64,000 nt of DNA, from the NCBI GenBank assembly GCA_905197685.1, contig CAJJZS010000001.1, positions 124,001 to 188,000 of the forward strand. Reading direction: 5' to 3'. The notes beneath the pieces are model-generated. The model ran no database searches. It saw only the letters and a list, made by a program, of their open reading frames with translations, and was not told the origin of the DNA. Shown here in pieces: positions 42,189 to 51,500 of this stretch. The translations under genes were made by a program, and so were the position numbers. Source of the DNA: an uncultured Oscillospiraceae bacterium (GTDB lineage: Bacteria > Bacillota > Clostridia > Oscillospirales > Ruminococcaceae). How positions within the stretch are numbered: the stretch's first letter is position 1; each line of letters starts with the position of its first letter.

Positions 42189-44726
42189 ATGAGTAATTTC
42201 TCCAAAAATAACGCGATGAAGCGAAAAATCGGTCTGGTAGCGGTGATACTGAGCGTCGTGTGCAGCTCGGTGCTGGTTCTGAGGCTGTTTTATCTGCAAA
42301 TTATACAGGGGGACCAGTTTAAACAGATGGCGCTCAATCAGCAGCTTAGAGATACCGTAATCGCTCCGCACAGGGGTTCTATTTACGATACCAATATGAA
42401 AACGCTCGCAACCAGCAAAACGGTGTGGGATGTTGTTTTGGAGCCTGCAAACCTGAGCAAAAAGGACGAAACCAGAGAAAAGGAACTCCAGGTTCTGTGC
42501 GACCCGCAGAAAGGGTTGCCGGCTTTGTTGGGGGTCAGTGAAGAGCTGATTCGGGAAAAAGCGAAAAATCTGGACTCCTACTGGCAGGTTCTTGCCTATA
42601 AAGTGGAAAAAGAAACGGCAGACAAGGTAGAAGCATTTATTAAAGAAAATGATGTAAAATGTATTACATTAAGCCAGGGAAGCAAGAGGGTGTACCCCTT
42701 CGACGATTTGGCAGCTTCGGTTTTGGGCTTTGTAAACGCTTACGATAACCGCGGCGCGTACGGTTTGGAATCTTATTATAACAAGGTGCTGACCGGCAGC
42801 GAGGGACGAATTGTATCTGCCAAAAACGGACAGAACGGTGAAATGCCGTTTCAGTATGAAAAGCTGTACGAATCGCAGGACGGAAATTCTTTGGTGCTGA
42901 CCATTGACGAGGTTATTCAGCACTTTGTGGAAAAACATCTGGAAATTGCCGTCAACGAGCATGAGGTAAAGCAAAGGGCAACCGGCGTTGTGATGGATGT
43001 GGAAACCGGAGAGGTTTTAGCGATGGCAAGCAAACCGGACTTTGACCCAAACAATCCCCGCCAGTTAACCGACAAACAGGCGGTGCTTCGTCTGGAAAAG
43101 GAATTGCAGAAGAAGCGGGAACAGTCGATGATGCCCAATACCGCAGTCGGGCAGGAGCAGGAGGCTCAGCCCACAGAGGTTCAGGGACTCAATCAGCTCC
43201 CGGGACAGCAGCAGGAACCCACAGAGAACAATCAGCTGGAACAAAACAATCAGCTGCCGGTATCTGCCGAACAGCAGTTGACGGTAAAAGATGTCAGCGA
43301 CGATGATTTGCTGTACGATAACCTTCGTTCACGCGCGCTCAACGGAGGAATGACCGAAGATGAATTTTCCGAATGGCTGTTGGAAGAACAAAACCGCCAG
43401 TGGAGAAATAAAGTAATTTCCGACCCGTATGAGCCGGGTTCCGTTTTTAAACTGATTACCGCGGCGGCAGCGCTGGATACCGGCAGCGTCAGCCTGCACA
43501 GCGACCACAACTACCGATGTATCGGTTACCGCGAAGTAGCGGGAAACAAGATTCACTGTTGGAAGCGTGAGAACGGCGGACACGGCGACCAAAACTTGAT
43601 TCAGGCGATGAAGCACTCCTGCAACCCTGCTTTTATCGAGATCGGACAGATGACCGGGGTAGAAAACTTTACCACCTACTTCGACCGCTTCGGTTTGGGA
43701 GATTTAACCGGTATCGACCTCCCGGGCGAGGCAAGCGGTATTCACTATACGGCAAAAACAATGGGAATTTCGGAGCTGAGTTCCAGCGCATTCGGTCAGA
43801 CCTTCAAGGTGTCCGCAATTCAGTTGGTAACGGCGCTGTCCGCAGCCTTAAACGGCGGCGATTTGATGCAGCCGTATGTGGTAAAACAGATCATTGATTC
43901 GGACAGAAACATTGTGGAAACCACCGAGCCGACAGTAAAGCGTCAGGTTATCTCGGAAAAAACCTCTCAGGATGTCTGCTATCTCGGCGAACAGGTTGTA
44001 GCGGGCGGCAGCGACGCTTCCGGAAGAAACGCGGCTATCCCGGGCTACCGCATCGGCGGTAAAACAGGTACTTCCGAAAAGCTGGATAACTTTGACGAGA
44101 ACGGAATTCAGTACGGAAATATCCTTTCCTTTGTCGGCTTTGCTCCGGCAGATGACCCAAAGATTGCCGTGCTGGTCGCCTTGGACGAACCGGTTGTCGG
44201 CAACGCGCAGTCCTCCACAATCGCGGCTCCGGTAGTAGGAGCGATGCTGGAGGATATCCTCCCTTACCTGGGATACGAGCCGAGCTTTACCGATGAGGAA
44301 AAGGCGGAGCAGGAAGAGGTAAAAGTGAAAAATTATGTCACCGCAAAACCGCACGAGGCGCAAAGCGAAATCAGAAAGAGCGGCTTAAAGACCGAGATTG
44401 TTGGTCAGGGAACCGCTGTCTTAAAACAGATTCCGGAACCGGGCAAGACCCTGCCATACGGCGGAACGGTTATTCTTTACACCGACCAAAGCTCGGCGGA
44501 CAGCATCGGAACCGTTCCCGATGTTGTGGGCAAATCGGTTGCGGATGCAAACCAAATGATTACCAATGCCGGATTTAACGTCAATATTGAAGGCGAGATT
44601 TCGGACGAAGGAAAAGAAATCATCGTATCTCAGGACCCGCCGGCAGGCTCTACCGCAGACACAGGCTCCATTGTCACCGTCAGTGTGGAACAGGAGAAGG
44701 AAGAGCAGGAGCAGCAGGGTCAGTAA
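42189..44726 (+). CDS. Class B penicillin-binding protein (FtsI/SpoVD type) with PASTA domains
   Basis: 845 residues. One N-terminal membrane helix, the pedestal domain, and a transpeptidase with Ser418 in EPGSVFK, SCN in MKHSCNPAF, and KTG at 625-627 in GGKTGTSEK, followed by two C-terminal PASTA domains. It cross-links septal peptidoglycan. An insertion of about 80 residues rich in Gln, Asn and Pro (between residues about 293 and 405) precedes the active serine, in a place where relatives have a shorter loop. I chose ATG 42189 after AAGGATGG over GTG 42153, which has no ribosome site. Division versus spore-cortex (SpoVD) role cannot be settled. Confidence 0.93.
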   Translation: MSNFSKNNAMKRKIGLVAVILSVVCSSVLVLRLFYLQIIQGDQFKQMALNQQLRDTVIAPHRGSIYDTNMKTLATSKTVWDVVLEPANLSKKDETREKELQVLCDPQKGLPALLGVSEELIREKAKNLDSYWQVLAYKVEKETADKVEAFIKENDVKCITLSQGSKRVYPFDDLAASVLGFVNAYDNRGAYGLESYYNKVLTGSEGRIVSAKNGQNGEMPFQYEKLYESQDGNSLVLTIDEVIQHFVEKHLEIAVNEHEVKQRATGVVMDVETGEVLAMASKPDFDPNNPRQLTDKQAVLRLEKELQKKREQSMMPNTAVGQEQEAQPTEVQGLNQLPGQQQEPTENNQLEQNNQLPVSAEQQLTVKDVSDDDLLYDNLRSRALNGGMTEDEFSEWLLEEQNRQWRNKVISDPYEPGSVFKLITAAAALDTGSVSLHSDHNYRCIGYREVAGNKIHCWKRENGGHGDQNLIQAMKHSCNPAFIEIGQMTGVENFTTYFDRFGLGDLTGIDLPGEASGIHYTAKTMGISELSSSAFGQTFKVSAIQLVTALSAALNGGDLMQPYVVKQIIDSDRNIVETTEPTVKRQVISEKTSQDVCYLGEQVVAGGSDASGRNAAIPGYRIGGKTGTSEKLDNFDENGIQYGNILSFVGFAPADDPKIAVLVALDEPVVGNAQSSTIAAPVVGAMLEDILPYLGYEPSFTDEEKAEQEEVKVKNYVTAKPHEAQSEIRKSGLKTEIVGQGTAVLKQIPEPGKTLPYGGTVILYTDQSSADSIGTVPDVVGKSVADANQMITNAGFNVNIEGEISDEGKEIIVSQDPPAGSTADTGSIVTVSVEQEKEEQEQQGQ

Positions 44727-44748
44727 ATCCGAATGAAGGGCGGCTAAC

Positions 44749-46197
44749 ATGGATTTAAGAACACTTTTTGAGGAACTGATTCCGGGAAATCGCCTTCCCG
44801 AACAGCAGGTCACTTCGGTAACCTGCGATTCCAGACAGGTGAAAAAAGGAAGTGTGTTTGTCTGCATCAGCGGCAGTATGGGTGACGGACACCAATATAT
44901 TGCGCAGGCGCTCCAAAAGGGCGCGCAGTTGATTGTTACCGGGCGTGACTGTAAAATTCCCAACCAGGTGATATTCTCGGATACCAGAGAAGCTTACAGC
45001 CGCCTGTGCGCAGCCTTTTTTCATGAACCTGCCCGCAAACTCCGCTTGATTGCGGTGACGGGAACCAAAGGCAAAACCACCTCTGCATGGCTGATTCATC
45101 ACGCTCTGTGTCAGATGGGGGTTCGGGCAGGCTTAATCGGAACAGTGCAGAATAAGATCGGGACGGAGATTGCCATTCCGTCCCGATACACCACTCCCGA
45201 TGCTTGGGAGCTTCAGGAGCTGTTGTCAAAGATGCTGGAATACGGCTGTGAAACGGTTGTTTTAGAAGCCTCTTCCCATGCGCTGGAGCAAAAAAGATTG
45301 TACGGCTGTCAGTTTCGGTGCGCGGTTTTTACCAATCTTGCGCCCGAACATCTGGATTATCACCCCGATATGGAAAGCTATTATCAAACCAAAAAGACGC
45401 TGTTTTCTCAAACAGACTGCGCGGCGGTAAATCTTGCCTGCGAGTACGGAAAGCGGCTGTATCGGGAGCTTTGTGAAAAAAATCTTCCCGTGATGAGTTT
45501 CGGACCCGGGGGCGATTTTATCGCCCGAAACACAGAAATTCACTCCGACCGCTGCGAGTGCGACCTTGTTTGGAAAGGGGAACAGGTTCATGCTGTTCTC
45601 GGTTTGCCCGGAGAATTTTCGGTGGAAAATCTTTGCGCGGCAGTGTCTGCGCTGTTAAGCTGCGGAATGGATTTTGCAGAATCGGTCAAAGCGGTTTGCA
45701 GCTGTCCGGGTGTGCCGGGCAGAACCGAGGTCTGCGTCAATGACGGCGGCATTACCGTATTGCGGGATTATGCGCATACGCCCGACAGCCTGGAAAAGGT
45801 TTTAAAGACCATTCGCCGTTTTTGCAAGGGCAGGGTGATTGCCGTTTTCGGTTGTCCGGGAAGAAGGGACCGTCAAAAGCGTCCGCTTATGGCGCGGGCA
45901 GTCTGCGAAAATGCCGACCTGATTGTCATGACGGCGGATAACCCCAGAGAGGAAAGCCTCGAGCAGATTTTTGAAGATGCGGCGCCCGGACTTTCTTCGG
46001 CAGGCAAAAGGGCAAGGGTGATTGCAGACAGGGCGCAGGCAATTTCCTGGGCAATCCAAAACAGCCGACGGGGTGATGTGGTTTTGCTGGCAGGCAAGGG
46101 GCACGAGGATTACCAGGTTCTGCATGACCGAACCGTTTATTTTAATGAAAAGGAGTTAGCGCAGCAAATTATGCGCAATAAAACCAATTTTCAGTAA
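44749..46197 (+). CDS. murE: UDP-MurNAc-tripeptide synthetase MurE (meso-DAP type)
   Basis: 482 residues. The Mur ligase P-loop TGTKGKTT, YTTPDAWELQ and the ASSHALEQ segments are present. The DNPR motif at 397-400 is the accepted mark of meso-diaminopimelate addition, so the cell wall is predicted to be A1-gamma type. It adds the third residue to UDP-MurNAc-L-Ala-D-Glu. It starts 22 nt after the PBP stop. Confidence 0.95.
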   Translation: MDLRTLFEELIPGNRLPEQQVTSVTCDSRQVKKGSVFVCISGSMGDGHQYIAQALQKGAQLIVTGRDCKIPNQVIFSDTREAYSRLCAAFFHEPARKLRLIAVTGTKGKTTSAWLIHHALCQMGVRAGLIGTVQNKIGTEIAIPSRYTTPDAWELQELLSKMLEYGCETVVLEASSHALEQKRLYGCQFRCAVFTNLAPEHLDYHPDMESYYQTKKTLFSQTDCAAVNLACEYGKRLYRELCEKNLPVMSFGPGGDFIARNTEIHSDRCECDLVWKGEQVHAVLGLPGEFSVENLCAAVSALLSCGMDFAESVKAVCSCPGVPGRTEVCVNDGGITVLRDYAHTPDSLEKVLKTIRRFCKGRVIAVFGCPGRRDRQKRPLMARAVCENADLIVMTADNPREESLEQIFEDAAPGLSSAGKRARVIADRAQAISWAIQNSRRGDVVLLAGKGHEDYQVLHDRTVYFNEKELAQQIMRNKTNFQ

Positions 46198-46214
46198 TTT
46201 TTACAAAAAAAGGA

Positions 46215-46242
46215 TTTCATTTATTGTATCATATGATATAAT
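46215..46242 (+). promoter_or_regulatory. Possible internal promoter with overlapping palindrome before murF
   Basis: TTTCAT (46215-46220), 16 nt, TATAAT (46237-46242), overlapped by the 12-bp palindrome TATCATATGATA (46227-46238). It may give murF and later genes independent expression. Confidence 0.45.
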
Positions 46243-46319
46243 GAGTATCTGCGGACCAATGATTCTAATAAACAGGAATAAAAAGAGAAAGATGTTCGCG
46301 GGATATGGAGGGTATTTTC

Positions 46320-47750
46320 ATGATGGTGCCAATGACATTGGAAGAGATCGCACAAGCGGTCGGATGTAAAGATCATGCTTTTTGGGGCAACAAAATAAAG
46401 ATAACGGCAATTTCTACCGATTCCCGTCCTCAGCCGGAGGACGGAGACAAAGAGGGCTGTCTGTTTGTCGCTTTGCGGGGAGAAAATTTTGACGGTCATC
46501 AGTACACCGGCTCCGCGCTGCGAAACAAAGCGTCCTATGCGCTGGTAGACGAAAAGGGCGCAGCGGAATACTGTTCGGAAATTCCGAAAGAAAAACTGAT
46601 TGTCTGCAAGGATACCGAGCAGGGATTTTTGGATTTGGCAGGATATTACCGCAACAAATTTCAGTTTCGGATGGTAGGCATTACGGGCAGCGTGGGTAAA
46701 ACCACCACCAAAGAGATGATTGCGCAGGTGCTTTCGTCCGAATACGAAACCTTAAAAACACAGGGAAATTTTAACAACCGCGTCGGTCTGCCCAAAACCT
46801 TGTTCCGTCTGGACGAAACGGTGCAGGCGGCAGTTCTGGAAATGGGAATGAACAGCTTCGGCGAGATTTCCGACCTGACCAGACGGGCAAAGCCGGACCT
46901 TGCGGTGATTACCAATATCGGGGTTGCTCACATCGAGTATCTGGGCAGCAGGGAAGGAATCCTGAAAGCAAAAATGGAAATCATCGAGGGCATGAAAAAA
47001 GGTTCTCCGCTGATTTTAAATTATGACGACGATATGCTGTCCGCGTTAAACTGTCCGGACATGAAGATTGTTTCTTACGGTTTGGAGCATCCAAACTGCG
47101 ACGTTCAGGGAAAAGATGTGCAGGAAGGGGAAAACGAAACCTGCTTTACCATTGTGTATCGGGGGGAAGAATACCCTGCAAAAATCCCGACCATCGGCAG
47201 ACATAATGTGTTAAACGCTTTGGCGGCTTTTGCGGTCGGCAGGGAGTTTGAGATTGCCCCGCAGACCATTGTGAAAGCGCTGACCGGCTATAAACCTTCT
47301 GGTATGCGCCAGAAGGTTGTGGAAAGAAACGGGATTCGCGTGGTGGAGGACTGCTACAATGCGGGACCGGATTCGATGAAAGCGGCGATTAAGGCGTTCG
47401 GTTCGATGAAGCGTCCGGCAAAGGGCGCAAGCAGAAAAATCTTTGTTATGGGCGATATGCTGGAATTGGGCGAATACTCGCAGCAGGCGCACTATGAAGC
47501 GGGGCAGTACGCCGCGCGGGAAGACATCGACATTATCTTCTGTTACGGAGCAGAGTCTTTGGCGGCAATCCAGGGCGCAAGAGAAGCGTGCAGCGGAAAA
47601 AATGAAAAGGACATTCGTTATTTTACTGATAAAGAGGAAATGACTTTAAGTCTGCTTTCTCTGGTTCGCAAAGGGGATATTTTGTGGTTTAAGGCAAGCC
47701 GCGGTATGAAGCTCGAAGAGGTTCTCTCCCGTTTGTACGAACGATTTTAA
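46320..47750 (+). CDS. murF: UDP-MurNAc-tripeptide-D-alanyl-D-alanine ligase MurF
   Basis: 476 residues. P-loop GITGSVGKTTTKEM, then LKTQGNFNNRVGLPKT and ALEMGMN equivalents (VLEMGMNSFGEI), and the C-terminal VVEDCYNAGPDSMKAAI and VMGDMLELG segments. It adds D-Ala-D-Ala to the tripeptide. The ATG at 46320 is spaced 7 nt from GGAGGG, which itself lies just after an ATG at 46305 that I reject for lack of a ribosome site. Confidence 0.95.
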   Translation: MMVPMTLEEIAQAVGCKDHAFWGNKIKITAISTDSRPQPEDGDKEGCLFVALRGENFDGHQYTGSALRNKASYALVDEKGAAEYCSEIPKEKLIVCKDTEQGFLDLAGYYRNKFQFRMVGITGSVGKTTTKEMIAQVLSSEYETLKTQGNFNNRVGLPKTLFRLDETVQAAVLEMGMNSFGEISDLTRRAKPDLAVITNIGVAHIEYLGSREGILKAKMEIIEGMKKGSPLILNYDDDMLSALNCPDMKIVSYGLEHPNCDVQGKDVQEGENETCFTIVYRGEEYPAKIPTIGRHNVLNALAAFAVGREFEIAPQTIVKALTGYKPSGMRQKVVERNGIRVVEDCYNAGPDSMKAAIKAFGSMKRPAKGASRKIFVMGDMLELGEYSQQAHYEAGQYAAREDIDIIFCYGAESLAAIQGAREACSGKNEKDIRYFTDKEEMTLSLLSLVRKGDILWFKASRGMKLEEVLSRLYERF

Positions 47751-47788
47751 AGGATAAAGGATTGTAAAAAGAAAGGATTGACAGAAAG

Positions 47789-48787
47789 ATGAATTTTATC
47801 GCTTTGCTGGTGACACTGGTTGCCGCATTTTTAATTACTTCGGTAATCGGCATTTGGCTGATTCCGTTTTTGCATAAACTGCGCTACGGACAGACAATAC
47901 TGGATATAGGTCCTGCATGGCATAAAAATAAACAGGGAACTCCGACAATGGGCGGTATTATGTTTATCATCGGTATGCTTCTTGCCTGCGGCGCAGGTTG
48001 GTGCGCGCTGCGTTTTTCTGCGCAGGGGCTGGCGGACGCCTCCGGGGACGGAACCTTTTATCTGGTAGCGGGTTTGCTGATGGCGCTGGGATTTGCGGCA
48101 ATCGGCTTTGCCGACGATTATATCAAGGTGGTAAAAAAAAGGAACTTAGGTCTGAAAGCGTGGCAAAAATCGTTGGCGCAGCTTTTGGTTGCGGTGCTGT
48201 ATCTGGCGGCAGAGTATTTCTTTGCCCGCACAACGATGATTTGGATTCCGTTTTTCGGGGAATTTGACGCAGGATTTTTCTATTATCCCATTATGCTCTT
48301 TATCATTGTCGGCGCGGTAAACTCGGTAAACCTCACCGACGGCATCGACGGACTTGCCGCTTCGGTTACGATGGTGGTGGGCATGGGATTCATGGTGATT
48401 ACGGCAATTCAGAGCTTTACGCAGATGAATCTGCTTGCGGCGGCGCTTGCCGGAGGCTGTCTGGGCTTTTTGGTGTGGAACTTTCATCCGGCAAAGGTTT
48501 TCATGGGCGATACCGGTTCGTTGTTTTTGGGCGGAATGGTTGTTGCGTTGGCGTTTGGCTTGAGAATGCCGGTGCTTCTGCTCTTTGTCGGAATTGTTTA
48601 TGTGGCAGAAACCCTTTCGGACATCATTCAGATTGGCAGCGTAAAGCTGACAGGCAAGCGCGTCTTTAAGATGGCGCCGATTCATCATCATTTTGAGATG
48701 TGCGGTTGGAGCGAAGTGAAGATTGTCGCCGTCTTTTCGGCGGTAACGGCAATCGGCTGCGTGATAGCGGTGTTATCCGTGCTGTAA
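47789..48787 (+). CDS. mraY: Phospho-N-acetylmuramoyl-pentapeptide-transferase MraY
   Basis: 332 residues with ten membrane helices. The cytoplasmic motifs GTPTMGGI, FADDYIK, NLTDGIDGLA and the HHHFE (APIHHHFEMCGWSE) histidine motif are complete. It makes lipid I on undecaprenyl phosphate. AGAAAGGATTGACAGAAAG precedes the ATG. Note that murD, which usually follows it, is not here; ftsW is next. Confidence 0.97.
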   Translation: MNFIALLVTLVAAFLITSVIGIWLIPFLHKLRYGQTILDIGPAWHKNKQGTPTMGGIMFIIGMLLACGAGWCALRFSAQGLADASGDGTFYLVAGLLMALGFAAIGFADDYIKVVKKRNLGLKAWQKSLAQLLVAVLYLAAEYFFARTTMIWIPFFGEFDAGFFYYPIMLFIIVGAVNSVNLTDGIDGLAASVTMVVGMGFMVITAIQSFTQMNLLAAALAGGCLGFLVWNFHPAKVFMGDTGSLFLGGMVVALAFGLRMPVLLLFVGIVYVAETLSDIIQIGSVKLTGKRVFKMAPIHHHFEMCGWSEVKIVAVFSAVTAIGCVIAVLSVL

Positions 48788-48835
48788 CGGTTTATTCGGA
48801 AAAATTATTTTAGAACAGAAAGGCGGCGAAAACGG

Positions 48836-50161
48836 TTGAAAAAACAGCAGCAACATTCTGCTTCGGGACAAAGAAATACCGCAAGGCAAAGCGGAAATGT
48901 CGTAGCGTATCCCAACCAAAGAAGACAGAACAATCGACCGTCGGCAGGCTCCGACAAACGGAGAATGGCTGTCAAAAACCGTACCGGTTCCAAGGCGGCA
49001 AGGGCGCTCAAAGACGGTCGGGGGCAGAAAATGCGGTGGCTTTACATTTGGGGCGACCTTGACCTTCCGTTTTTGCTGCTCACTTTGGCATTGTTGGGCT
49101 TTGGCTTGGTTATGCTGTTTTCGTCCAGCTACGCAAGGGCGTATTATTACGAGGATAGCAGCTTTTACTTTATCTGGCGTCAGCTGAAATGGTCGATTCT
49201 CGGCGTTGCGGCGATGATTGCAGCCTCTTTTGTCAACTATCATTGGCTCAGGCGTTTCTCATGGCTGGCGTACGGCGTTTCGATTGCCCTTTGTATGGCG
49301 TGTTACCTGTTTGAAGCGGAGGGCGGCGCAAGGCGCTGGGTAAAAATCGGACCGGTCAACTTTCAGCCGTCCGAGATTGCAAAATTTGCGTTGATTTTGC
49401 TTTTTGCCCATTTGATGAGCAAGGACCGGGATAAAATGGAAAACCTGTGGGACGGAACCATTCGTTATTTGGCGCTGTTCGGCGCGATGGCGATTGTTGT
49501 CGTTATGCAACCGCATCTGTCGGCAACTTTGTTGTTGGCGGGTATTACTGCGGTTATGCTGTTTGTCGGCGGCGCAAAATTGCAGCACCTGATTGCAATC
49601 GGAGCTGCGGGAATTTCCGGAATCGCCGCGCTGGTATTTACCATGTGGGGCTTTTTCTCGGAACAGTTTGCCCATGTTTTGGTTCGACTGACCTATTGGC
49701 TGGACCCGTTCGCAACCTCGGATGCGGGCGCGTACCAGACGCAGCAGTCGCTGATGGCAATCGGCTCGGGCGGCTTGTTGGGGGTCGGTCTGGGCGAATC
49801 CAGACAGAAACAGCTTTACCTGCCGGAGCCGCAGAATGACTTCGTGTTTTCGATTGTCTGCGAAGAGCTCGGCTTTGTGGGCGCGTGTATCATCATCGTG
49901 CTGTTTGCCCTGCTGATATGGCGGGGATACACGATTGCCCTTCACGCAAGGGATCGCTTCGGCTCGTTGATTGCAGTCGGCATCACCACCCAGATTGGGA
50001 TGCAGGCGGTGCTGAATATTGCGGTAGTTACAAACCTTATCCCAAACACCGGAATCAGCCTGCCGCTGTTTTCCTACGGGGGAACGTCGCTGTGTATGAT
50101 TTTGGGCGAATTGGGAATCCTGCTTGCCGTTTCCAGGCAGGGAAATTATGAAAAGGAATGA
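48836..50161 (+). CDS. ftsW: SEDS-family peptidoglycan glycosyltransferase FtsW/SpoVE
   Basis: 441 residues with about ten membrane helices. The SEDS motifs GGARRWVKIGPVNFQPSEIAK, PEPQNDFVFSIVCEELG and PNTGISLPLFSYGGTS are present. It polymerises lipid II at the septum with the cognate PBP. A TTG start at 48836 follows AAAGGCGGCG. The N-terminus carries about 70 residues of basic Gln/Asn/Arg-rich sequence before the first helix, longer than usual. FtsW versus SpoVE cannot be separated by sequence alone. Confidence 0.93.
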   Translation: MKKQQQHSASGQRNTARQSGNVVAYPNQRRQNNRPSAGSDKRRMAVKNRTGSKAARALKDGRGQKMRWLYIWGDLDLPFLLLTLALLGFGLVMLFSSSYARAYYYEDSSFYFIWRQLKWSILGVAAMIAASFVNYHWLRRFSWLAYGVSIALCMACYLFEAEGGARRWVKIGPVNFQPSEIAKFALILLFAHLMSKDRDKMENLWDGTIRYLALFGAMAIVVVMQPHLSATLLLAGITAVMLFVGGAKLQHLIAIGAAGISGIAALVFTMWGFFSEQFAHVLVRLTYWLDPFATSDAGAYQTQQSLMAIGSGGLLGVGLGESRQKQLYLPEPQNDFVFSIVCEELGFVGACIIIVLFALLIWRGYTIALHARDRFGSLIAVGITTQIGMQAVLNIAVVTNLIPNTGISLPLFSYGGTSLCMILGELGILLAVSRQGNYEKE

Positions 50162-50179
50162 CGGAGGGACTCATAACAG

Positions 50180-51322
50180 ATGAAAGTATTGTTTGCCTGC
50201 GGGGGAACGGGAGGACACATCAATCCGGCGATTGCAATCGCCTCCACGCTCAAAGCAAAACAGCCGGATACGCAGATTTTATTTGCCGGCAACCCGAAAG
50301 GAATGGAAGCAAAGCTGGTTCCACAGGCGGGTTTTGATTTTGCGCCGATTATCATCAAAGGCTTTCAGCGCAAGCTGACCTGGTTTAACATTAAGTATAA
50401 TATTTCCTCGCTGTTTTATCTGACCACCGCCTCGGCTCGTTCCAAAAAGCTGATTGAAGGCTTTGGACCGGACCTTGTTGTGGGAACCGGCGGATATGTC
50501 AGCGGTCCTATCCTGCGCAAAGCCGCGCAGATGGGAATCAAAACGGTGTCGCATGAATCCAACGCCTTTCCGGGCGTCACCACAAAGCTGCTGTCAAAGT
50601 ATGTGGACGAAATTCTGCTTGCCGTACCGGAAGCAAAAAAATATCTGGACCCAAACTGTAAGGAGGTTGTTGTCGGCAATCCGGTGCGGGAATCCATTGT
50701 TTATGCCAACCGCGAAAAGGCGCGGGAAAAGTTGGGTGTCGGCGATAAAATCTGTATCGTTTCCTTTGGGGGCAGCCAGGGCGCGCACCGCTTAAACGAA
50801 GCGATGGCAGATTTGATGGCGTGGCATACCAAGCCGGGCAGCCCGTTTTCGGGGAAAATTCACCATATCCACGCAACCGGAAAATACGGTGTGGAGGATT
50901 TTCCGCAGATGCTGACCGAACGCAAAGCTTGCTTTATCAAAAATCCGAATGTGGACATTCGGGAATATATCCATGATATGGACGATTGCCTTGCCGCAGC
51001 CGATTTGGTTATCTGCCGCGCGGGAGCGTCCACCCTGTCCGAACTGGAAGCGGCGGGAAGAGCTTCTATTTTAATCCCTTCGCCCAATGTTGCGGAAAAT
51101 CATCAGTACCACAACGGTATGGTTTTGGTGAAGAATGAAGCGGCAATCTTAATTGAAGAAAAAGATTTGACCGGAGAGCGTTTGTGCCGCGAGGTAGAAA
51201 CGCTGGCAGAAAATCCGCAGCGCTTGCGGGAACTGGGACAGAATGCGCAGAAGCTCGCAAGAATTGATGCCAATGAAAAAATTTACGAAGAACTGATGAA
51301 AACACTGCGTTCTTCCAAATAA
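50180..51322 (+). CDS. murG: UDP-GlcNAc: lipid I GlcNAc transferase MurG
   Basis: 380 residues, GT-B fold. N-terminal GGTGGHINPAIAIA, the middle GTGGYVSGP, and GGSQGAHRLNEA are present, as are the UDP-GlcNAc binding residues in CRAGASTLSELEAAGRASILIPSPNVAENHQYHN. It converts lipid I to lipid II. It is followed directly by element copy 3, whose conserved sequence begins at the stop codon. Confidence 0.97.
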   Translation: MKVLFACGGTGGHINPAIAIASTLKAKQPDTQILFAGNPKGMEAKLVPQAGFDFAPIIIKGFQRKLTWFNIKYNISSLFYLTTASARSKKLIEGFGPDLVVGTGGYVSGPILRKAAQMGIKTVSHESNAFPGVTTKLLSKYVDEILLAVPEAKKYLDPNCKEVVVGNPVRESIVYANREKAREKLGVGDKICIVSFGGSQGAHRLNEAMADLMAWHTKPGSPFSGKIHHIHATGKYGVEDFPQMLTERKACFIKNPNVDIREYIHDMDDCLAAADLVICRAGASTLSELEAAGRASILIPSPNVAENHQYHNGMVLVKNEAAILIEEKDLTGERLCREVETLAENPQRLRELGQNAQKLARIDANEKIYEELMKTLRSSK

Positions 51323-51403
51323 TTTTTTGCAGATGTGTGATTGTTGCACGTTAATGTGCAATTTTTTAGGCATTTCGGGGTATAGGTGAAAGAGGGTTTT
51401 GTA
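51322..51403 (+). repeat. Element copy 3: Cys-rich 18-codon frame plus hairpin
   Basis: The frame 51333-51389 encodes MCDCCTLMCNFLGISGYR; TTGCAC (51344-51349) and GTGCAA (51356-51361) pair around GTTAAT. TGA overlaps GTG 51386, which opens a 35-residue frame (51386-51493) ending just before copy 4. It starts at the murG stop codon. Confidence 0.8.
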
Positions 51404-51500
51404 AAGCCGAACGGTTCAGCCGAATCGGGTAAAGAAGAAAAGAGCCCGGTTAGAACAAAAAATTTGCGAGAATCTTTCTTAATTTACCCTTAAAAAAATA

